Shown in pieces: positions 52,033 to 61,320 of a stretch of 64,000 nt of DNA. Made by a program: the position numbers and the translations under genes. The DNA comes from Candidatus Saccharimonadota bacterium. GTDB taxonomy: Bacteria; Patescibacteriota; Saccharimonadia; Saccharimonadales; Saccharimonadaceae. The stretch spans positions 38,073 to 102,072 of the forward strand of contig JAFWLS010000018.1 in NCBI GenBank assembly GCA_017514045.1. The letters run 5' to 3'. Each line of letters starts with the position of its first letter. Position 1 is the stretch's first letter. Under the pieces are notes generated by a model. It did no database searches. It was not told the DNA's origin and saw nothing but the letters and a program-made list of their open reading frames with translations.

Positions 52033-53811
52033 TTATAGTTTTCTCTTCTTCGCTTCCCTAGTGAAGAACTTTAGCCTATCCCCAATTTCAAGTGTTAATC
52101 TCTTTGTCAATTTAAGTGCAATGCCACCAGTCTCGCCAGCCACCAATGAATCAACTGCCATCTTTTCCTTCTGGACACTTTCGACTTCCGCTTCGCCTAT
52201 TAATTCTTTACCATGCATAACTCTAGCAAGCATTTTCGGTCGCACCTCACCCTTAAGCACTTCACCTCCAGAAATTATCGAAGTGCGCTCCGTTCTAAAC
52301 ACACCGAGCACCTTCATTTCCCCCTTATCATCTTCTACAATTTCCAATGGCAATAGCTCTTCCATTTCACTCTTCGCATCATCTAATAGTTCATAGATCA
52401 CACGATAATTCTTAATCTTTACCTTATCTCTCGCCGCCATCTTCGAGATATTGGTTGGCACGCTCACGTTAAACCCATAGATTACTGTCTCCCCTCCTTC
52501 AGCCATATATACATCGTTTTCAGTTACATCACCAACACCCGTTGCAACTATGTTTAGTGTTATCTCGCCTTTCGTATCTATCATTTTTAAAGAATCAACG
52601 ACGGAAGTCACCGAACCGAGCACATCACCTTTGATAATCACGTTAAACACTTTTGAATTATCCGCCACATTCATCATGCGAAGTAAATCAGTAGAAGTGA
52701 CGTTCGCGCTTGCATTAGCATTCTGGGCCGCCTGGGCGTTAAGAAGCGCCATTTTCCTCGCCGTTTTCTCATCCGACACCTCAACAAACGAATCTCCAAA
52801 GTTCGGTAACTCTTTAAACCCCGTCACGGTCACAGGAGTCGACGGAGTAGCCTTGCCTTTTGGTTTACCACGAAAATCCACCATTGTCCTTATTTTTCCA
52901 TATGTAGTCCCCGCCACAATAAACTCACCAGTTTTCAATTCTCCACCGGTCACAAGTAGGTTCACAACTGAACCTTTTCCCATTTCCATATGGCTTTCAA
53001 TAACCAACCCTTCGCTTGGTATTTCAACATCAGCCTTAAGTTCCTCAATATCCGAAGTAAGAAGGATCATATCGAGTAATTTTTCTAGATTGTCTCCCCG
53101 CTTTGCAGAGATCGGCACCATAATCACGTCTCCACCCCATTCTTCCGGCTGTAACCCATGCTGCGAGAGATCGGCCATTGTCCGTGGAATATCCGCCCCC
53201 TCGCGATCGATCTTGTTAATGGCTACTATTATTTTTGCATTGGCGCTTTGAGCGAATTTAATAGCCTCTATTGTCTGAGGCTTTACGCCATCATCAGCAG
53301 CTACGACAATTACTACTATGTCCGTAAGCATTGCGCCGTGCTGCCGAATTGCCGCAAATGCTTCATGACCAGGAGTATCCAAAAAAGTAATCTTCCTTCC
53401 GCCGTACTCAAGTTGATAAGCAGAAATGTGTTGCGTAATACCACCAGCTTCACCTTCGACCGTCTTCTTTTTAAGTAGTGTATCAAGAAGAGTTGTTTTA
53501 CCGTGGTCCACGTGTCCCATCACAGCAACTACGGGTGGTCGACCTACGGCTTTGTCAGAAAGTTCATGTCTGTTCTCCGATGTTCTCGTTGCAGTATTTT
53601 TCTTTTCTAGTTTTACATTTTTAATTTTTAACTCATCCAAAATAATTGATGCCGTGTCAAAATCGAGACGTTGATTAATCGTTGCTACGATCCCTTCCTT
53701 AAATAATTCGCCAATAAGAGATGTAACTGAAAGTCCGAGCGCCTTTGCAAGCTCATCAACAGTAATTGAACCAGCAATCTGAATCACTTTTGTGTCTGCA
53801 TCCGCCATCAA
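52033..53811 (-). CDS. infB: Translation initiation factor IF-2
   Basis: A 592-residue GTPase that places fMet-tRNA on the 30S subunit. G motifs are '[12 protein letters not shown]', '[10 protein letters not shown]' and 'INKID'. The N-terminal region is short (~85 residues before the G domain), lacking the long linker of E. coli IF2. Domains II, III and C2 are present. TGG-TAAAAT and an AAAGGAG Shine-Dalgarno precede the start, so this mRNA has a leader. Confidence 0.96.
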   Translation of the reverse strand: MMADADTKVIQIAGSITVDELAKALGLSVTSLIGELFKEGIVATINQRLDFDTASIILDELKIKNVKLEKKNTATRTSENRHELSDKAVGRPPVVAVMGHVDHGKTTLLDTLLKKKTVEGEAGGITQHISAYQLEYGGRKITFLDTPGHEAFAAIRQHGAMLTDIVVIVVAADDGVKPQTIEAIKFAQSANAKIIVAINKIDREGADIPRTMADLSQHGLQPEEWGGDVIMVPISAKRGDNLEKLLDMILLTSDIEELKADVEIPSEGLVIESHMEMGKGSVVNLLVTGGELKTGEFIVAGTTYGKIRTMVDFRGKPKGKATPSTPVTVTGFKELPNFGDSFVEVSDEKTARKMALLNAQAAQNANASANVTSTDLLRMMNVADNSKVFNVIIKGDVLGSVTSVVDSLKMIDTKGEITLNIVATGVGDVTENDVYMAEGGETVIYGFNVSVPTNISKMAARDKVKIKNYRVIYELLDDAKSEMEELLPLEIVEDDKGEMKVLGVFRTERTSIISGGEVLKGEVRPKMLARVMHGKELIGEAEVESVQKEKMAVDSLVAGETGGIALKLTKRLTLEIGDRLKFFTREAKKRKL

Positions 53812-53909
53812 AAACGCTCCTTTCTTGAATATTATCTTAATATTTTACCACAAACTCTGTTTTTTAACAATCTTCGTCAGGCTACCAAAACAGTGCTATA
53901 ATAACACTT

Positions 53910-54632
53910 ATGAAAAATATTGTGGAAATTAAGCATTTTCGAATGAATTTCGGTAACAAAACCGTCATTCGCGATCTATCCTTCGAGGTAAAAGCAGGAG
54001 AAATCTTTGGTTTTCTCGGTAGCAACGGTTCCGGCAAAACCACCACGCTACGTGCCCTCCTCGGCCTATACACACCAACCTCTGGCGAACTTCTAATCGA
54101 TGGCAAGCCATACGATCCAGAACATAGCAATATTACTATTGGATACCTTCCCGAAGAACGCGGCCTTTATCGCAAAGAGACAGTTCTAGACACCTTAATT
54201 TATTTCGGTAAGCTCAAAGGCCTCGACGACCCAGCTGAATGGGCTATGAAATACCTTAAGCGCGTCGGACTAGTCGACAAAGCCAAAGAAAAACTCGAAA
54301 AGCTTTCTGGTGGCCAGCAACAGAAAATCCAGCTTGGTATCACAATTATGGACAACCCCAAGCTTCTCATACTTGACGAACCTACCAAGGGCTTCGACCC
54401 TATCAATCGTCGCTTGCTCATGGATATCATCAGCGAGCTCCACAAAAAAGGCACTGCAGTTATTCTTATTACCCACTATATGGACGAGGTCGAAAGACTT
54501 TGCGACCGCGCTATTCTTCTAAAAAACGGTGTCGCTCACGCATATGGTACTATTTCTGAAATTAAAAAGCAGTTCGGTAATAAAAGCCTCGATCAAATAT
54601 TCGTAGAGGTATATGGAGGAGAAAATGAATAA
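53910..54632 (+). CDS. ABC transporter ATP-binding protein (ABC-2/NatA type)
   Basis: A 240-residue ATPase with Walker A 'GSNGSGKTTTLRALLG' (~37-45), signature 'LSGGQQQKIQLG' (~131), Walker B 'LLILDEPTKGFDP' and H-loop 'LITHYMDE'. It powers the permease encoded next, with which it overlaps by 8 bp. GTGC-TATAAT (hexamer 53897-53902) is 7 bp before the ATG, so leaderless. The substrate cannot be told; NatAB exports Na+, others export drugs or peptides. Confidence 0.93.
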   Translation: MKNIVEIKHFRMNFGNKTVIRDLSFEVKAGEIFGFLGSNGSGKTTTLRALLGLYTPTSGELLIDGKPYDPEHSNITIGYLPEERGLYRKETVLDTLIYFGKLKGLDDPAEWAMKYLKRVGLVDKAKEKLEKLSGGQQQKIQLGITIMDNPKLLILDEPTKGFDPINRRLLMDIISELHKKGTAVILITHYMDEVERLCDRAILLKNGVAHAYGTISEIKKQFGNKSLDQIFVEVYGGENE

Positions 54633-55833
54633 ATCTAAATCAAGTGCTACTTTTGTTGTTACAAGATTTGAGTTTCTTCGCCAAGTTAAGAAACCGTCTT
54701 TCTGGGCCTCAATTATATTAATCCCAGTCATGCTAGCGGCAATCGGTTTCATCGCTTTTCTCATGAACAGCGATACGGTTTCCAAAGTTAACCAATATGA
54801 TGAAGAATCAGTCATTGCCGTATCTGACGAAGCGAATCTTCTTCCTGCCGAAGCGCCATTTCTTATCGATGGTGGCCGTGAAGCTGGCCTCAATATGGTC
54901 AAAAACCACGAGGCTGACCTATTCTTCTTCATTCCGGCCGACTTTAACGAATCAAAGAATATTGAGTTCTACCACATTTCCGAAGGAATCGACATTTTCG
55001 GGAGCGAGTCGAACGCTATCAAAGTTATTTTAAACCAATATCTCTCCCAAAATATCGACCCCGCTGTCGTTACCGCCATTACTGGGCAGTTCTCTGTTCA
55101 GAATAACCCGCTAACCGAAACTGGCGAACCATCTAATGCTCTCGGTCGCGCAATCGTTCCGCTCGCCTTTCTAGTTATCTTCTTCCTCTTCATCTGTCTC
55201 TTCGGGAATCGCCTGCTCATGACCGTAGTCGAAGAAAAGGAGAATCGTATCAGTGAAATGATTCTTACCAGCGTCTCTGCTAAACACCTCATCATTGGCA
55301 AAATTCTAGCCATGTGCCTTCTCGGGCTCATCCAAATTGCTTCTTTCGTTCTCCCCGCTATCACTCTCATTATTATTTTCCGAGACAACGCCATAATCAG
55401 CCAAGTCCTTTCCATTATCTCCCTAGAACCACTGAGCCTCATCCTTACGATCGTACAATTCTCTTTTTCTATCCTATTTATCATTGGACTCTGTACCTTC
55501 ATTGGCGCCATCTCTCCAACTGCGCGTGAGGCATCTCAATTCATCGCCCCAGTTATTGTCGGCTCTGTCTTCCCGCTCTATTTCATTCAGGCATTCCTCG
55601 TGCCGAACCCTAATGTTATGGTCGAATTCCTTACCTATTTTCCGCTCTCTGCACCAATAGCCCTCATGTTGCGTAGTGCTTTTGGCACGCTTACCACCAC
55701 CCAATTACTTATTGGTATAAGCGAAATCATCATCTTGAGCCTTCTCGCCATTCGTATTACCATCCGTACTTTTGTCAAAAACGCCATTAATTTCAATCTC
55801 GTCCTTCCTACTTTCCTTACAAAAAGAGGCTAA
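54625..55833 (+). CDS. ABC-2 type permease (NatB-like)
   Basis: 402 residues: one N-terminal TM (~25-50), a ~120-residue outer domain, then a block of five to six TM segments (~170-400). This is the NatB/YhaP layout. 'VEEKENRISEMILTSVS' before the second TM is typical of ABC-2 permeases. I chose ATG 54625 because GGAGG lies 5 nt upstream, overlapping the end of the ATPase gene. Confidence 0.9.
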   Translation: MNKSKSSATFVVTRFEFLRQVKKPSFWASIILIPVMLAAIGFIAFLMNSDTVSKVNQYDEESVIAVSDEANLLPAEAPFLIDGGREAGLNMVKNHEADLFFFIPADFNESKNIEFYHISEGIDIFGSESNAIKVILNQYLSQNIDPAVVTAITGQFSVQNNPLTETGEPSNALGRAIVPLAFLVIFFLFICLFGNRLLMTVVEEKENRISEMILTSVSAKHLIIGKILAMCLLGLIQIASFVLPAITLIIIFRDNAIISQVLSIISLEPLSLILTIVQFSFSILFIIGLCTFIGAISPTAREASQFIAPVIVGSVFPLYFIQAFLVPNPNVMVEFLTYFPLSAPIALMLRSAFGTLTTTQLLIGISEIIILSLLAIRITIRTFVKNAINFNLVLPTFLTKRG

Positions 55834-55855
55834 GCTTACGCTCGCCTCTTTTCAG
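55822..55855. terminator. Bidirectional terminator after the ABC operon
   Basis: AAAAGAGGC pairs with GCCTCTTTT around an inner AGC/GCT hairpin. It can also terminate the convergent HerA-like gene. Confidence 0.8.
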
Positions 55856-55867
55856 CTACAGCAATAC

Positions 55868-57460
55868 CTATTTGAATATATCCTTTAAAATCTTATTAGT
55901 AATTTTTCGGCCAATAGCACTACCAGCCGATCCCAACACATTCCCAATAAATCTATCCGTTGCCGATTTTTTTGATGACGACTTCGTTCTGTTACGAGCA
56001 GCAGCATTCTCCTTCTCTCGGCGAATCCTTTCCTTTTCAGCCGCAACACGCTCTTTCTCAGCTAATTTAGCACGCTCTTTCGCCGCTTTTTCTTCTGCCT
56101 TCTCTGCCGCAATCCGTTGTTTTTCGGCAATTTCAGCTTCCTTCGCCGCTTCTTTTTCTGCAGCGGCTGTTTCTACCTTCTGTGTAATAATCTCAGCCGC
56201 GGATTCCGGATCTTCAGGCTCATCATATTTCCCAATTAACGTACTCATATTTATTATCTTATTTCGCGTCATATCATCAATCGCTCCCATTTTACTCTGG
56301 GGTGGCAAAATCGTTGCGCGCTCCACTATCTCCGGTGCCCCCTTTTCATCCACAAAAGAAATCAACGCTTCGCCGGTTCCAAGTTCTAGTATAGCCTTCT
56401 CGGTATTAAAAGCAGAATTCGTTCTAAAAGCACTCGCAGCTGCTTTAACAGCCTTTTGTTCAGCGGGAGTGTATGCTCTAAGCGAATGCTGGACTCTGTT
56501 ACCTAATTGCGACAGAATTTCATCTGGTATATCCATCGGGCTCTGCGAAATAAAATATAGTCCAATCCCTCTTGAACGAATTAACTTCACAATCTGCGCA
56601 ATTCTCTTCAATCTATATGCTGGCATCCCATTAAACAACAGATGGGCCTCATCAAAGAAGAATACTAATCTTGGTTTATCCAAATCGCCAACCTCTGGCG
56701 AAGAAGAAAATAACGTTGTCAACAGCCATAAAAGAAATGCCGCATACATGTCTGGGCTCTCAAATAGCCTAACTGCATGCAGCACATTTATTACGCCACG
56801 ACCATCTATATCTGTTGCAAATAAATCACTTATGGCCAAAGCAGGCTGCCCAAAGAACTGATTTGCCCCTTGGTTTTCTAGAGTAAGAAGAGATCTTTGA
56901 ATTACCCCAATACTTTGAGTCGTGATGTTTCCATATTCTACTGTATATCGATCTTTGTTCTCGCTTATATATGACAGAACCGCTCTGAGATCTTTAAGAT
57001 CGATAAGTGCCAGATTTTCATCTTTAGCAACCGCGAATGCGATAGCCAAATTTCCCTCCTGAGCTTCAGAAAGACCAAGCATGATCGATAAAACCTCCGG
57101 TCCTATCGCCTCTACGGTCGCTCGAACCGGGTGCCCAGCCTGTCCATAAAGATCCCAAAATCTCACCGGGAACGACTTTGCTTCAAATTCTTTTATTCCT
57201 AGCTTGTCCAAACGTTTTTGAATGTTTTCATTGACATCGCCCATTATTGCCGTACCGGCAAGATCTCCCTTCACATCCGCAAGAAAGACTGGCACGCCAG
57301 CGTCCGAAAAGCTTTCCGCCATTACTTTAAGCGTTATTGTCTTTCCGGACCCACTCGCGCCAGTAATCACGCCATGACGGTTCGCCATATTTGGCAAAAT
57401 TACCAGTTCTTTCCCTTTCTCCGTTTTACCAATTAAGACTCGATTATTTACTAACATCAT
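55868..57460 (-). CDS. HerA-like ATPase (DUF853 / YjgR family)
   Basis: A 530-residue cytosolic ATPase with Walker A 'ITGASGSGKTITLK' near 34-41, 'LADVKGDLAG' and Walker B 'RLVFFFDEAHLLF'. 'IGLYFISQSPMDIPDEILSQLGNR' (in parts) is typical of DUF853 HerA-like proteins. A ~75-residue Ala/Glu/Lys coiled coil (about 425-500) precedes the C-terminus. Role unknown; homologues may move DNA. TGT-TAAAAT and a GGAG Shine-Dalgarno precede the start. It is a second HerA/VirD4-superfamily motor in the window besides that at 9969. Confidence 0.88.
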   Translation of the reverse strand: MMLVNNRVLIGKTEKGKELVILPNMANRHGVITGASGSGKTITLKVMAESFSDAGVPVFLADVKGDLAGTAIMGDVNENIQKRLDKLGIKEFEAKSFPVRFWDLYGQAGHPVRATVEAIGPEVLSIMLGLSEAQEGNLAIAFAVAKDENLALIDLKDLRAVLSYISENKDRYTVEYGNITTQSIGVIQRSLLTLENQGANQFFGQPALAISDLFATDIDGRGVINVLHAVRLFESPDMYAAFLLWLLTTLFSSSPEVGDLDKPRLVFFFDEAHLLFNGMPAYRLKRIAQIVKLIRSRGIGLYFISQSPMDIPDEILSQLGNRVQHSLRAYTPAEQKAVKAAASAFRTNSAFNTEKAILELGTGEALISFVDEKGAPEIVERATILPPQSKMGAIDDMTRNKIINMSTLIGKYDEPEDPESAAEIITQKVETAAAEKEAAKEAEIAEKQRIAAEKAEEKAAKERAKLAEKERVAAEKERIRREKENAAARNRTKSSSKKSATDRFIGNVLGSAGSAIGRKITNKILKDIFK

Positions 57461-57544
57461 TCGCTCCTTTCCCTTATTTTAACACACAACCGCAATTCAC
57501 CAATTAACAAAAAACACCAAAATGGCGTTTTTCATTAACAAATT

Positions 57545-57619
57545 TGGCTCCCGGGACTGGGCTCGAACCAGCAACCTCGAAGTTAACAGCTTCTTGCTCC
57601 ACCATTGAGCTACCCGGGA
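57545..57619 (-). tRNA. tRNA-Asn (GTT)
   Basis: Complete cloverleaf with encoded CCA. The acceptor is TCCCGGG/CCCGGGA and the anticodon loop CTGTTAA gives GTT. The D-loop has the usual GG and the T-loop the usual TTCGAGC, so the G19-C56 pair is normal, unlike tRNA-Gly and tRNA-Ala here. Confidence 0.97.
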
Positions 57620-57680
57620 ATATATCTTATCTTGAAAGAACTTCTAATATTATACCCCAAGTATCCTTCGAGTTCAAGAC

Positions 57681-57715
57681 CAAAAAACCTCCCTTGTTAT
57701 CTGGGGGGTTTTTGT
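57681..57715 (-). terminator. rpsA terminator
   Basis: AAAAACCTCCC, 9-nt loop, GGGGGGTTTTT, with T-run on the minus strand ending just after the rpsA stop. Confidence 0.88.
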
Positions 57716-57720
57716 AGTAG

Positions 57721-58788
57721 CTATTTAGCGACCGAAAGAGAGATTTTTCTTCCTTCCTTATCGATATCAAGCACCTTGAAGCTCTTACGCTCATTAAGCG
57801 TGAAAACCTTTTCAGGATCAACGTCAGACCCTTCGCCAAGCTCAGAGACGTGCACGAGCGCTTCTACAGCTGGAGAAATCTGGACGAATGCGCCAAATGG
57901 GGTAATACGAGTTACGGTTCCCTCAACCTTGCTACCTTTTTTAAGACCCTCAACTTCATTAAGCCATGGATCTTCTACGAGCTGTTTCATTGAAAGGCTG
58001 AGGCGCTCTTTATCGATAGCAATAATCTTTGCCTCGACACTATCGCCAACCTTAACATAATCGGACGGGTTACTCACTCTCTCCCAAGAGATCTCGGAAA
58101 TATGAATCAACCCCTCAATTCCATCGACATTTACAAATACGCCAAAATCTACAACGCCCGTTACGACGCCTTTCACGACATCACCAACCTTAAGTTCAGC
58201 GAATCTCGCTGCAAGACCGTCCTTGATAGCTTCCTTTTCAGAGAAAATAAGCTTATTTTCTTTCTTGTTCGCGTCAAGGATACGCACCTTAATGGTTTTC
58301 CCAACAAGCGAATTAAGTCTCTGGAGAATTTCATCCTTATCGGCAGAGCCAACGCGAGGATAGTGCTCTGCGGAAAGCTGAGATACCGGTAAGAACCCTC
58401 GAATACCTTCGTATTCTACGAGCAAACCACCACGGTTTGCATCAAAAGGCTGAATCTCTACAATCTCTGCATTGTCGAATTTAACCTGTATTTCGTCCCA
58501 ACCTTTATCCTTCACAGCCTTGCGAAGAGATAACAGAACGGTACCGTCTGGCATTTCTGTATCCACAACAGAAGCGGTCACTTCATCACCGGCTTTTAGA
58601 TTGCGGGCAAAGCCTGCCTCTTTCCTAGATACTAGACCAGTTCCCTGGACTCCGAGATCGATTAGGATTTCATGTTTTTTTACCGAGGTAACAACACCTT
58701 TCAGGGTATCGCCAACCACGGTTTTCTTGGCGAGCTCTCCATTCTTCTCTAAGAGCTCATCAAAAGTTACTTTTTTGGCATTAGCCAT
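57721..58788 (-). CDS. rpsA: 30S ribosomal protein S1, four S1 domains
   Basis: A 355-residue protein with four S1 OB-fold repeats starting near residues 25, 110, 197 and 282 (for example 'GDVVKGVVTGVVDFGVFVNVDGIEGLIHISEIS', in parts). bS1 in E. coli has six; four is common in Gram-positives and CPR. It helps mRNAs with weak Shine-Dalgarno sites load, though leaderless mRNAs do not need it. GG-TATAAT lies ~80 bp upstream. Confidence 0.92.
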   Translation of the reverse strand: MANAKKVTFDELLEKNGELAKKTVVGDTLKGVVTSVKKHEILIDLGVQGTGLVSRKEAGFARNLKAGDEVTASVVDTEMPDGTVLLSLRKAVKDKGWDEIQVKFDNAEIVEIQPFDANRGGLLVEYEGIRGFLPVSQLSAEHYPRVGSADKDEILQRLNSLVGKTIKVRILDANKKENKLIFSEKEAIKDGLAARFAELKVGDVVKGVVTGVVDFGVFVNVDGIEGLIHISEISWERVSNPSDYVKVGDSVEAKIIAIDKERLSLSMKQLVEDPWLNEVEGLKKGSKVEGTVTRITPFGAFVQISPAVEALVHVSELGEGSDVDPEKVFTLNERKSFKVLDIDKEGRKISLSVAK

Positions 58789-58940
58789 TTAATATTATTC
58801 CTTCCTTCAGGCTCACTCAGCAAACGTCATCTTAAAACCCTTCCTGAGTAAGCCCGAATATTCCTAAATTATACCAAAGTTTACCCTTAAAGTAAAGATG
58901 GCACTCTATGTCACTAAGTCCCCAAGCAACGGTCATGTGC

Positions 58941-58954
58941 TATAATAAATGAGT
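58941..58954 (+). promoter_or_regulatory. ROK gene leaderless promoter
   Basis: TGTGC-TATAAT with hexamer at 58941-58946, 8 bp before ATG 58955. An in-frame ATG at 58949 would be too close to the -10. Confidence 0.65.
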
Positions 58955-59785
58955 ATGTATCTAAGCATAGACATTGGAGGTACAAAAACTCTCTTAGCCT
59001 TATTTAGTCCACACGGATATTGCTTGAAACGTTTTAAATTTCTGACCGATCCTGAACCTGTCGATTATATTGAATCACTTCAGCAAAATCTCCAAAAGTT
59101 CATCCCCAGCCGGTTCATCCGCCATCGCATTCGCGCCATAACTGTCGCGATTCCCGGCATCGTCACAACCGGACCAAAAACTTGTTCATTCCGGTTCGGT
59201 AACCTCAACTGGGCACGCATCGACCTAACTACCCCTATAAAAAATTTGTTCAGCTGCAAAATTTTCTTCGTCAACGACGCAAATTTAGCTACTCTTTATG
59301 AAGCTAACCGTCCCGATTGTAATACGGGCAAATCAATTTACCTCACTTTTTCGACAGGAATCGGCGGCGGCATTGCCGTAGATGGCAAATTAATGCAAAA
59401 GGATTCTGACGCCTTTGAGCCAGGACACGTCAAATATAAATATCAAGGTCGTTCCCTCGAATGGGAGGATATTGCAGCCGCTAGCGCGCTCATCTCTGCC
59501 TACAAAGTACAGACCGTACAAGACATCACTGGAGATGATACTGAGCTCAACGACCTCATTGCTCGTCTTTCTCTTGGACTATGCGATATCATCAAAAACG
59601 AGTCTCCAGACACTATTATTATCGGAGGGCCTATCTGTTTTATTTATGACAAATTCAGCTTATCTCTAGAACGCCACCTGCGCACCAAAATGCAAAACGT
59701 TCCTATATTTAAAAAGGCTCATCGCCCCACCGAATCTGTTATCTATGGCGCCTATCTTTACTCTAAACAGAACTATCGGAAATAA
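58955..59785 (+). CDS. ROK family sugar kinase-like protein
   Basis: About 276 residues. 'LSIDIGGTKTLLALF' (phosphate loop), 'AITVAIPGIVT', 'VNDANLATLYEA' and 'STGIGGGIAVDGKL' define the ROK (repressor, ORF, kinase) family. There is no N-terminal HTH, so it is probably a kinase for glucose or a related sugar. The usual CxCGxxGC zinc site is missing: 'FEPGHVKYKYQGRSLEWED' occupies that place. The catalytic Asp in 'VNDAN' is retained. Confidence 0.88.
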   Translation: MYLSIDIGGTKTLLALFSPHGYCLKRFKFLTDPEPVDYIESLQQNLQKFIPSRFIRHRIRAITVAIPGIVTTGPKTCSFRFGNLNWARIDLTTPIKNLFSCKIFFVNDANLATLYEANRPDCNTGKSIYLTFSTGIGGGIAVDGKLMQKDSDAFEPGHVKYKYQGRSLEWEDIAAASALISAYKVQTVQDITGDDTELNDLIARLSLGLCDIIKNESPDTIIIGGPICFIYDKFSLSLERHLRTKMQNVPIFKKAHRPTESVIYGAYLYSKQNYRK

Positions 59786-59788
59786 TCT

Positions 59789-60283
59789 ATGCCAGCCTCC
59801 ATCTATAATGACAATGTCCGCTCTCATAAGACCCTTCCTCATCTTCCAGATAACACCTCACTTCTATCTGACAAGAATGTCGCATTCCTCGAGACCATCA
59901 AGTCCATCTATCCAGAATTCACCTTCCGTCCAGGAGCTAAATTTCTCTTTCGCCCTCCTAAATCCATTCGTTACATCGAATCCGATAACAATTTTCGCTT
60001 ACTACTTCTTCATGAGTTATCGCATGCCCTCCTTGGCCATTTTTCTTACGAGCGCTCATTGGAACGCCTTCAAATCGAACGCGACGCCTGGTCCAAAACT
60101 CGTGAGCTTTGCTCGCTTCACTCTGTTCCCTTCGACGAAGAGTTTGCGGAAAACGAACTTAACACCTATCGAGATTGGGTTCATCAAAAAACTCTCTGCA
60201 AGCATTGCGGGCTTTCCTGCCTCGAAGTCTCGTCAGAGAGTCTTTACTGCCCTTTTTGCCAAAAATATTACAAGAAATTCTAG
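59789..60283 (+). CDS. Small zincin-like metalloprotease with zinc ribbon
   Basis: 164 residues. 'LLLHELSHALLGH' (about 73-85) has the HExxH zinc motif plus a third His, as in zincins. The C-terminus has two CxxC knuckles ('CKHCG' ~137, 'CPFC' ~154), forming a zinc ribbon. No signal peptide or TM is seen, so it is cytosolic. The short format resembles ImmA/IrrE-type domains, but similarity beyond the motif is weak. It begins 3 bp after the ROK stop and is cotranscribed. Confidence 0.72.
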   Translation: MPASIYNDNVRSHKTLPHLPDNTSLLSDKNVAFLETIKSIYPEFTFRPGAKFLFRPPKSIRYIESDNNFRLLLLHELSHALLGHFSYERSLERLQIERDAWSKTRELCSLHSVPFDEEFAENELNTYRDWVHQKTLCKHCGLSCLEVSSESLYCPFCQKYYKKF

Positions 60284-60356
60284 GCCCAAATAAAGTGGTC
60301 TTTTCTGCGGAATGGGGTTACAAGCACCCTAATTGACCAAAACGGAATTCTAAAAA

Positions 60357-60692
60357 TCATCTGTTATCTCCTTCTCCATGAAGTAAATTTCTTTGACGCC
60401 TACCCTCAAGCTTCTCTAGATTTAGTCTTGCAACTTCATCTAAAGACACGTTCAGATATCTTGCTATACTAGCAACATACCATAACACGTCCCCTAGCTC
60501 CTTCGCAATCTCAAGCTTATCATGCTCATCTATTATCCCATCCTTATCACGAAGGACTTTTTTTACCTTATCAGCTGTTTCCCCAGCCTCTCCAGCAAGT
60601 CCCAAGACCTTTTCAACGAAAGCTACCGTGTTATAGTTGCCAGTTGCGTTGAACAGATCATATTTCTTTATTTTATCTTGGTACTCGTTCAA
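60357..60692 (-). CDS. MazG-like nucleotide pyrophosphohydrolase
   Basis: 111 residues of an all-alpha NTP pyrophosphohydrolase. 'LGLAGEAGETADKVKKVLRD' and 'ELGDVLWYVASIARYLNVS' carry the Mg2+-binding ExxE and ExxD motifs. It removes non-canonical or damaged nucleotides. The start codon is TTG at 60692, preceded by a strong AAAGGAGGT Shine-Dalgarno; no better ATG exists. TTATAAT lies upstream. Confidence 0.88.
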   Translation of the reverse strand: MNEYQDKIKKYDLFNATGNYNTVAFVEKVLGLAGEAGETADKVKKVLRDKDGIIDEHDKLEIAKELGDVLWYVASIARYLNVSLDEVARLNLEKLEGRRQRNLLHGEGDNR

Positions 60693-60763
60693 GGCTTACC
60701 TCCTTTCTCTTATTGCTTTCATTATAACTACCGTCGGCTTTAATATGCAACCATAACCGCCAA

Positions 60764-60798
60764 TCAAAAACCAGGCCCTAAGCCTGGTTTTTTGATTC
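60764..60798 (-). terminator. Terminator after KGG protein gene
   Basis: CCAGGC, loop CCTAA, GCCTGG (60771-60787), with flanking AATCAAAAA and TTTTTTGATT extending the stem. Confidence 0.88.
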
Positions 60799-60824
60799 TA
60801 ATTAAAGATAATCAGCTATTATGA

Positions 60825-61028
60825 TTAGGCGTGTTTCTTCGCCGGTCCACGACGAGAAATACGACCACCCTTAGCACCAGCAATTTTAGCTAACGCAGGG
60901 TTAGCAGCAAAACCACCAGTGTGACCATTTTGGCCACCTTTACGACCAATATTGGCGTAAAATTCCTTACCATATTTAGCTTTGTTAGTTGCGGCAGCTT
61001 TAAGACCGCCAGCTTTAGTTCCAGCCAT
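60825..61028 (-). CDS. KGG-repeat stress-like small protein
   Basis: 67 residues, Gly/Ala/Lys-rich, with KGG units ('IGRKGGQNGHTGGFAANP', 'AGAKGGRISRRG'). It resembles the KGG/GsiB/Con-10 group of hydrophilic stress proteins. A promoter (TTGACA, 17 bp, TAAAAT) on the minus strand and AGAAGGAGAG Shine-Dalgarno precede it, with a ~70-nt leader. The good promoter suggests high expression. Its promoter lies back-to-back with that of the small RNA at 61169. Confidence 0.75.
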   Translation of the reverse strand: MAGTKAGGLKAAATNKAKYGKEFYANIGRKGGQNGHTGGFAANPALAKIAGAKGGRISRRGPAKKHA

Positions 61029-61133
61029 CTGGATCTCTCCTTCTGCCCACCATATTTATAAACTAACCCACCCTTTTAGGATGATTATGCTTATTTTATC
61101 ATAATGCTTCAGTTTTGTCAAGCATTTTTTTTC

Positions 61134-61162
61134 TTGACATTATTCAGCTTATGATATATACT
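61134..61162 (+). promoter_or_regulatory. Promoter of the small RNA
   Basis: TTGACA (61134-61139), 17 bp, TATACT (61157-61162), start expected near 61169. Confidence 0.8.
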
Positions 61163-61168
61163 AGAGAT

Positions 61169-61250
61169 GTTTGGACAAAACCGTTAAACTGCGAGGTTGC
61201 CCAAACTGATGACCTTCGGAGCCACCAAACTAGTGGCTCCGTCTTTTTTT
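61169..61250 (+). ncRNA. Small structured RNA of unknown function (~80 nt)
   Basis: It is framed by a near-consensus promoter and an intrinsic terminator (CGGAGCCAC, loop CAAACTA, GTGGCTCCG at 61217-61241, then a T-run). The 5' end GTTTGG (61169-61174) can pair with CCAAAC at 61201-61206, enclosing AACC/GGTT. A second CCAAAC at 61225-61230 overlaps the terminator loop, so GTTTGG has two possible partners. There is no ORF. It lies upstream of tRNA-Ala, which has its own promoter. I do not recognise the family. Confidence 0.7.
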
Positions 61251-61260
61251 CTCTATAGTA

Positions 61261-61289
61261 TTGCATTTTTTGCCCAAATCGAGTAAAAT
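61261..61289 (+). promoter_or_regulatory. Promoter of the tRNA-Ala/tRNA-Ile unit
   Basis: TTGCAT (61261-61266), 17 bp, TAAAAT (61284-61289), about 30 bp before the first tRNA. Confidence 0.6.
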
Positions 61290-61320
61290 AAGCAATGCTA
61301 TAGCACGTTTATATTTTTAT

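Noticed and set aside
61169..61250. Small RNA as a fluoride riboswitch
   Set aside because: It has a CCCAAACTGATG stretch reminiscent of that class, but lacks the 5' GGCGATG strand and pseudoknot partner, and no coding gene follows.
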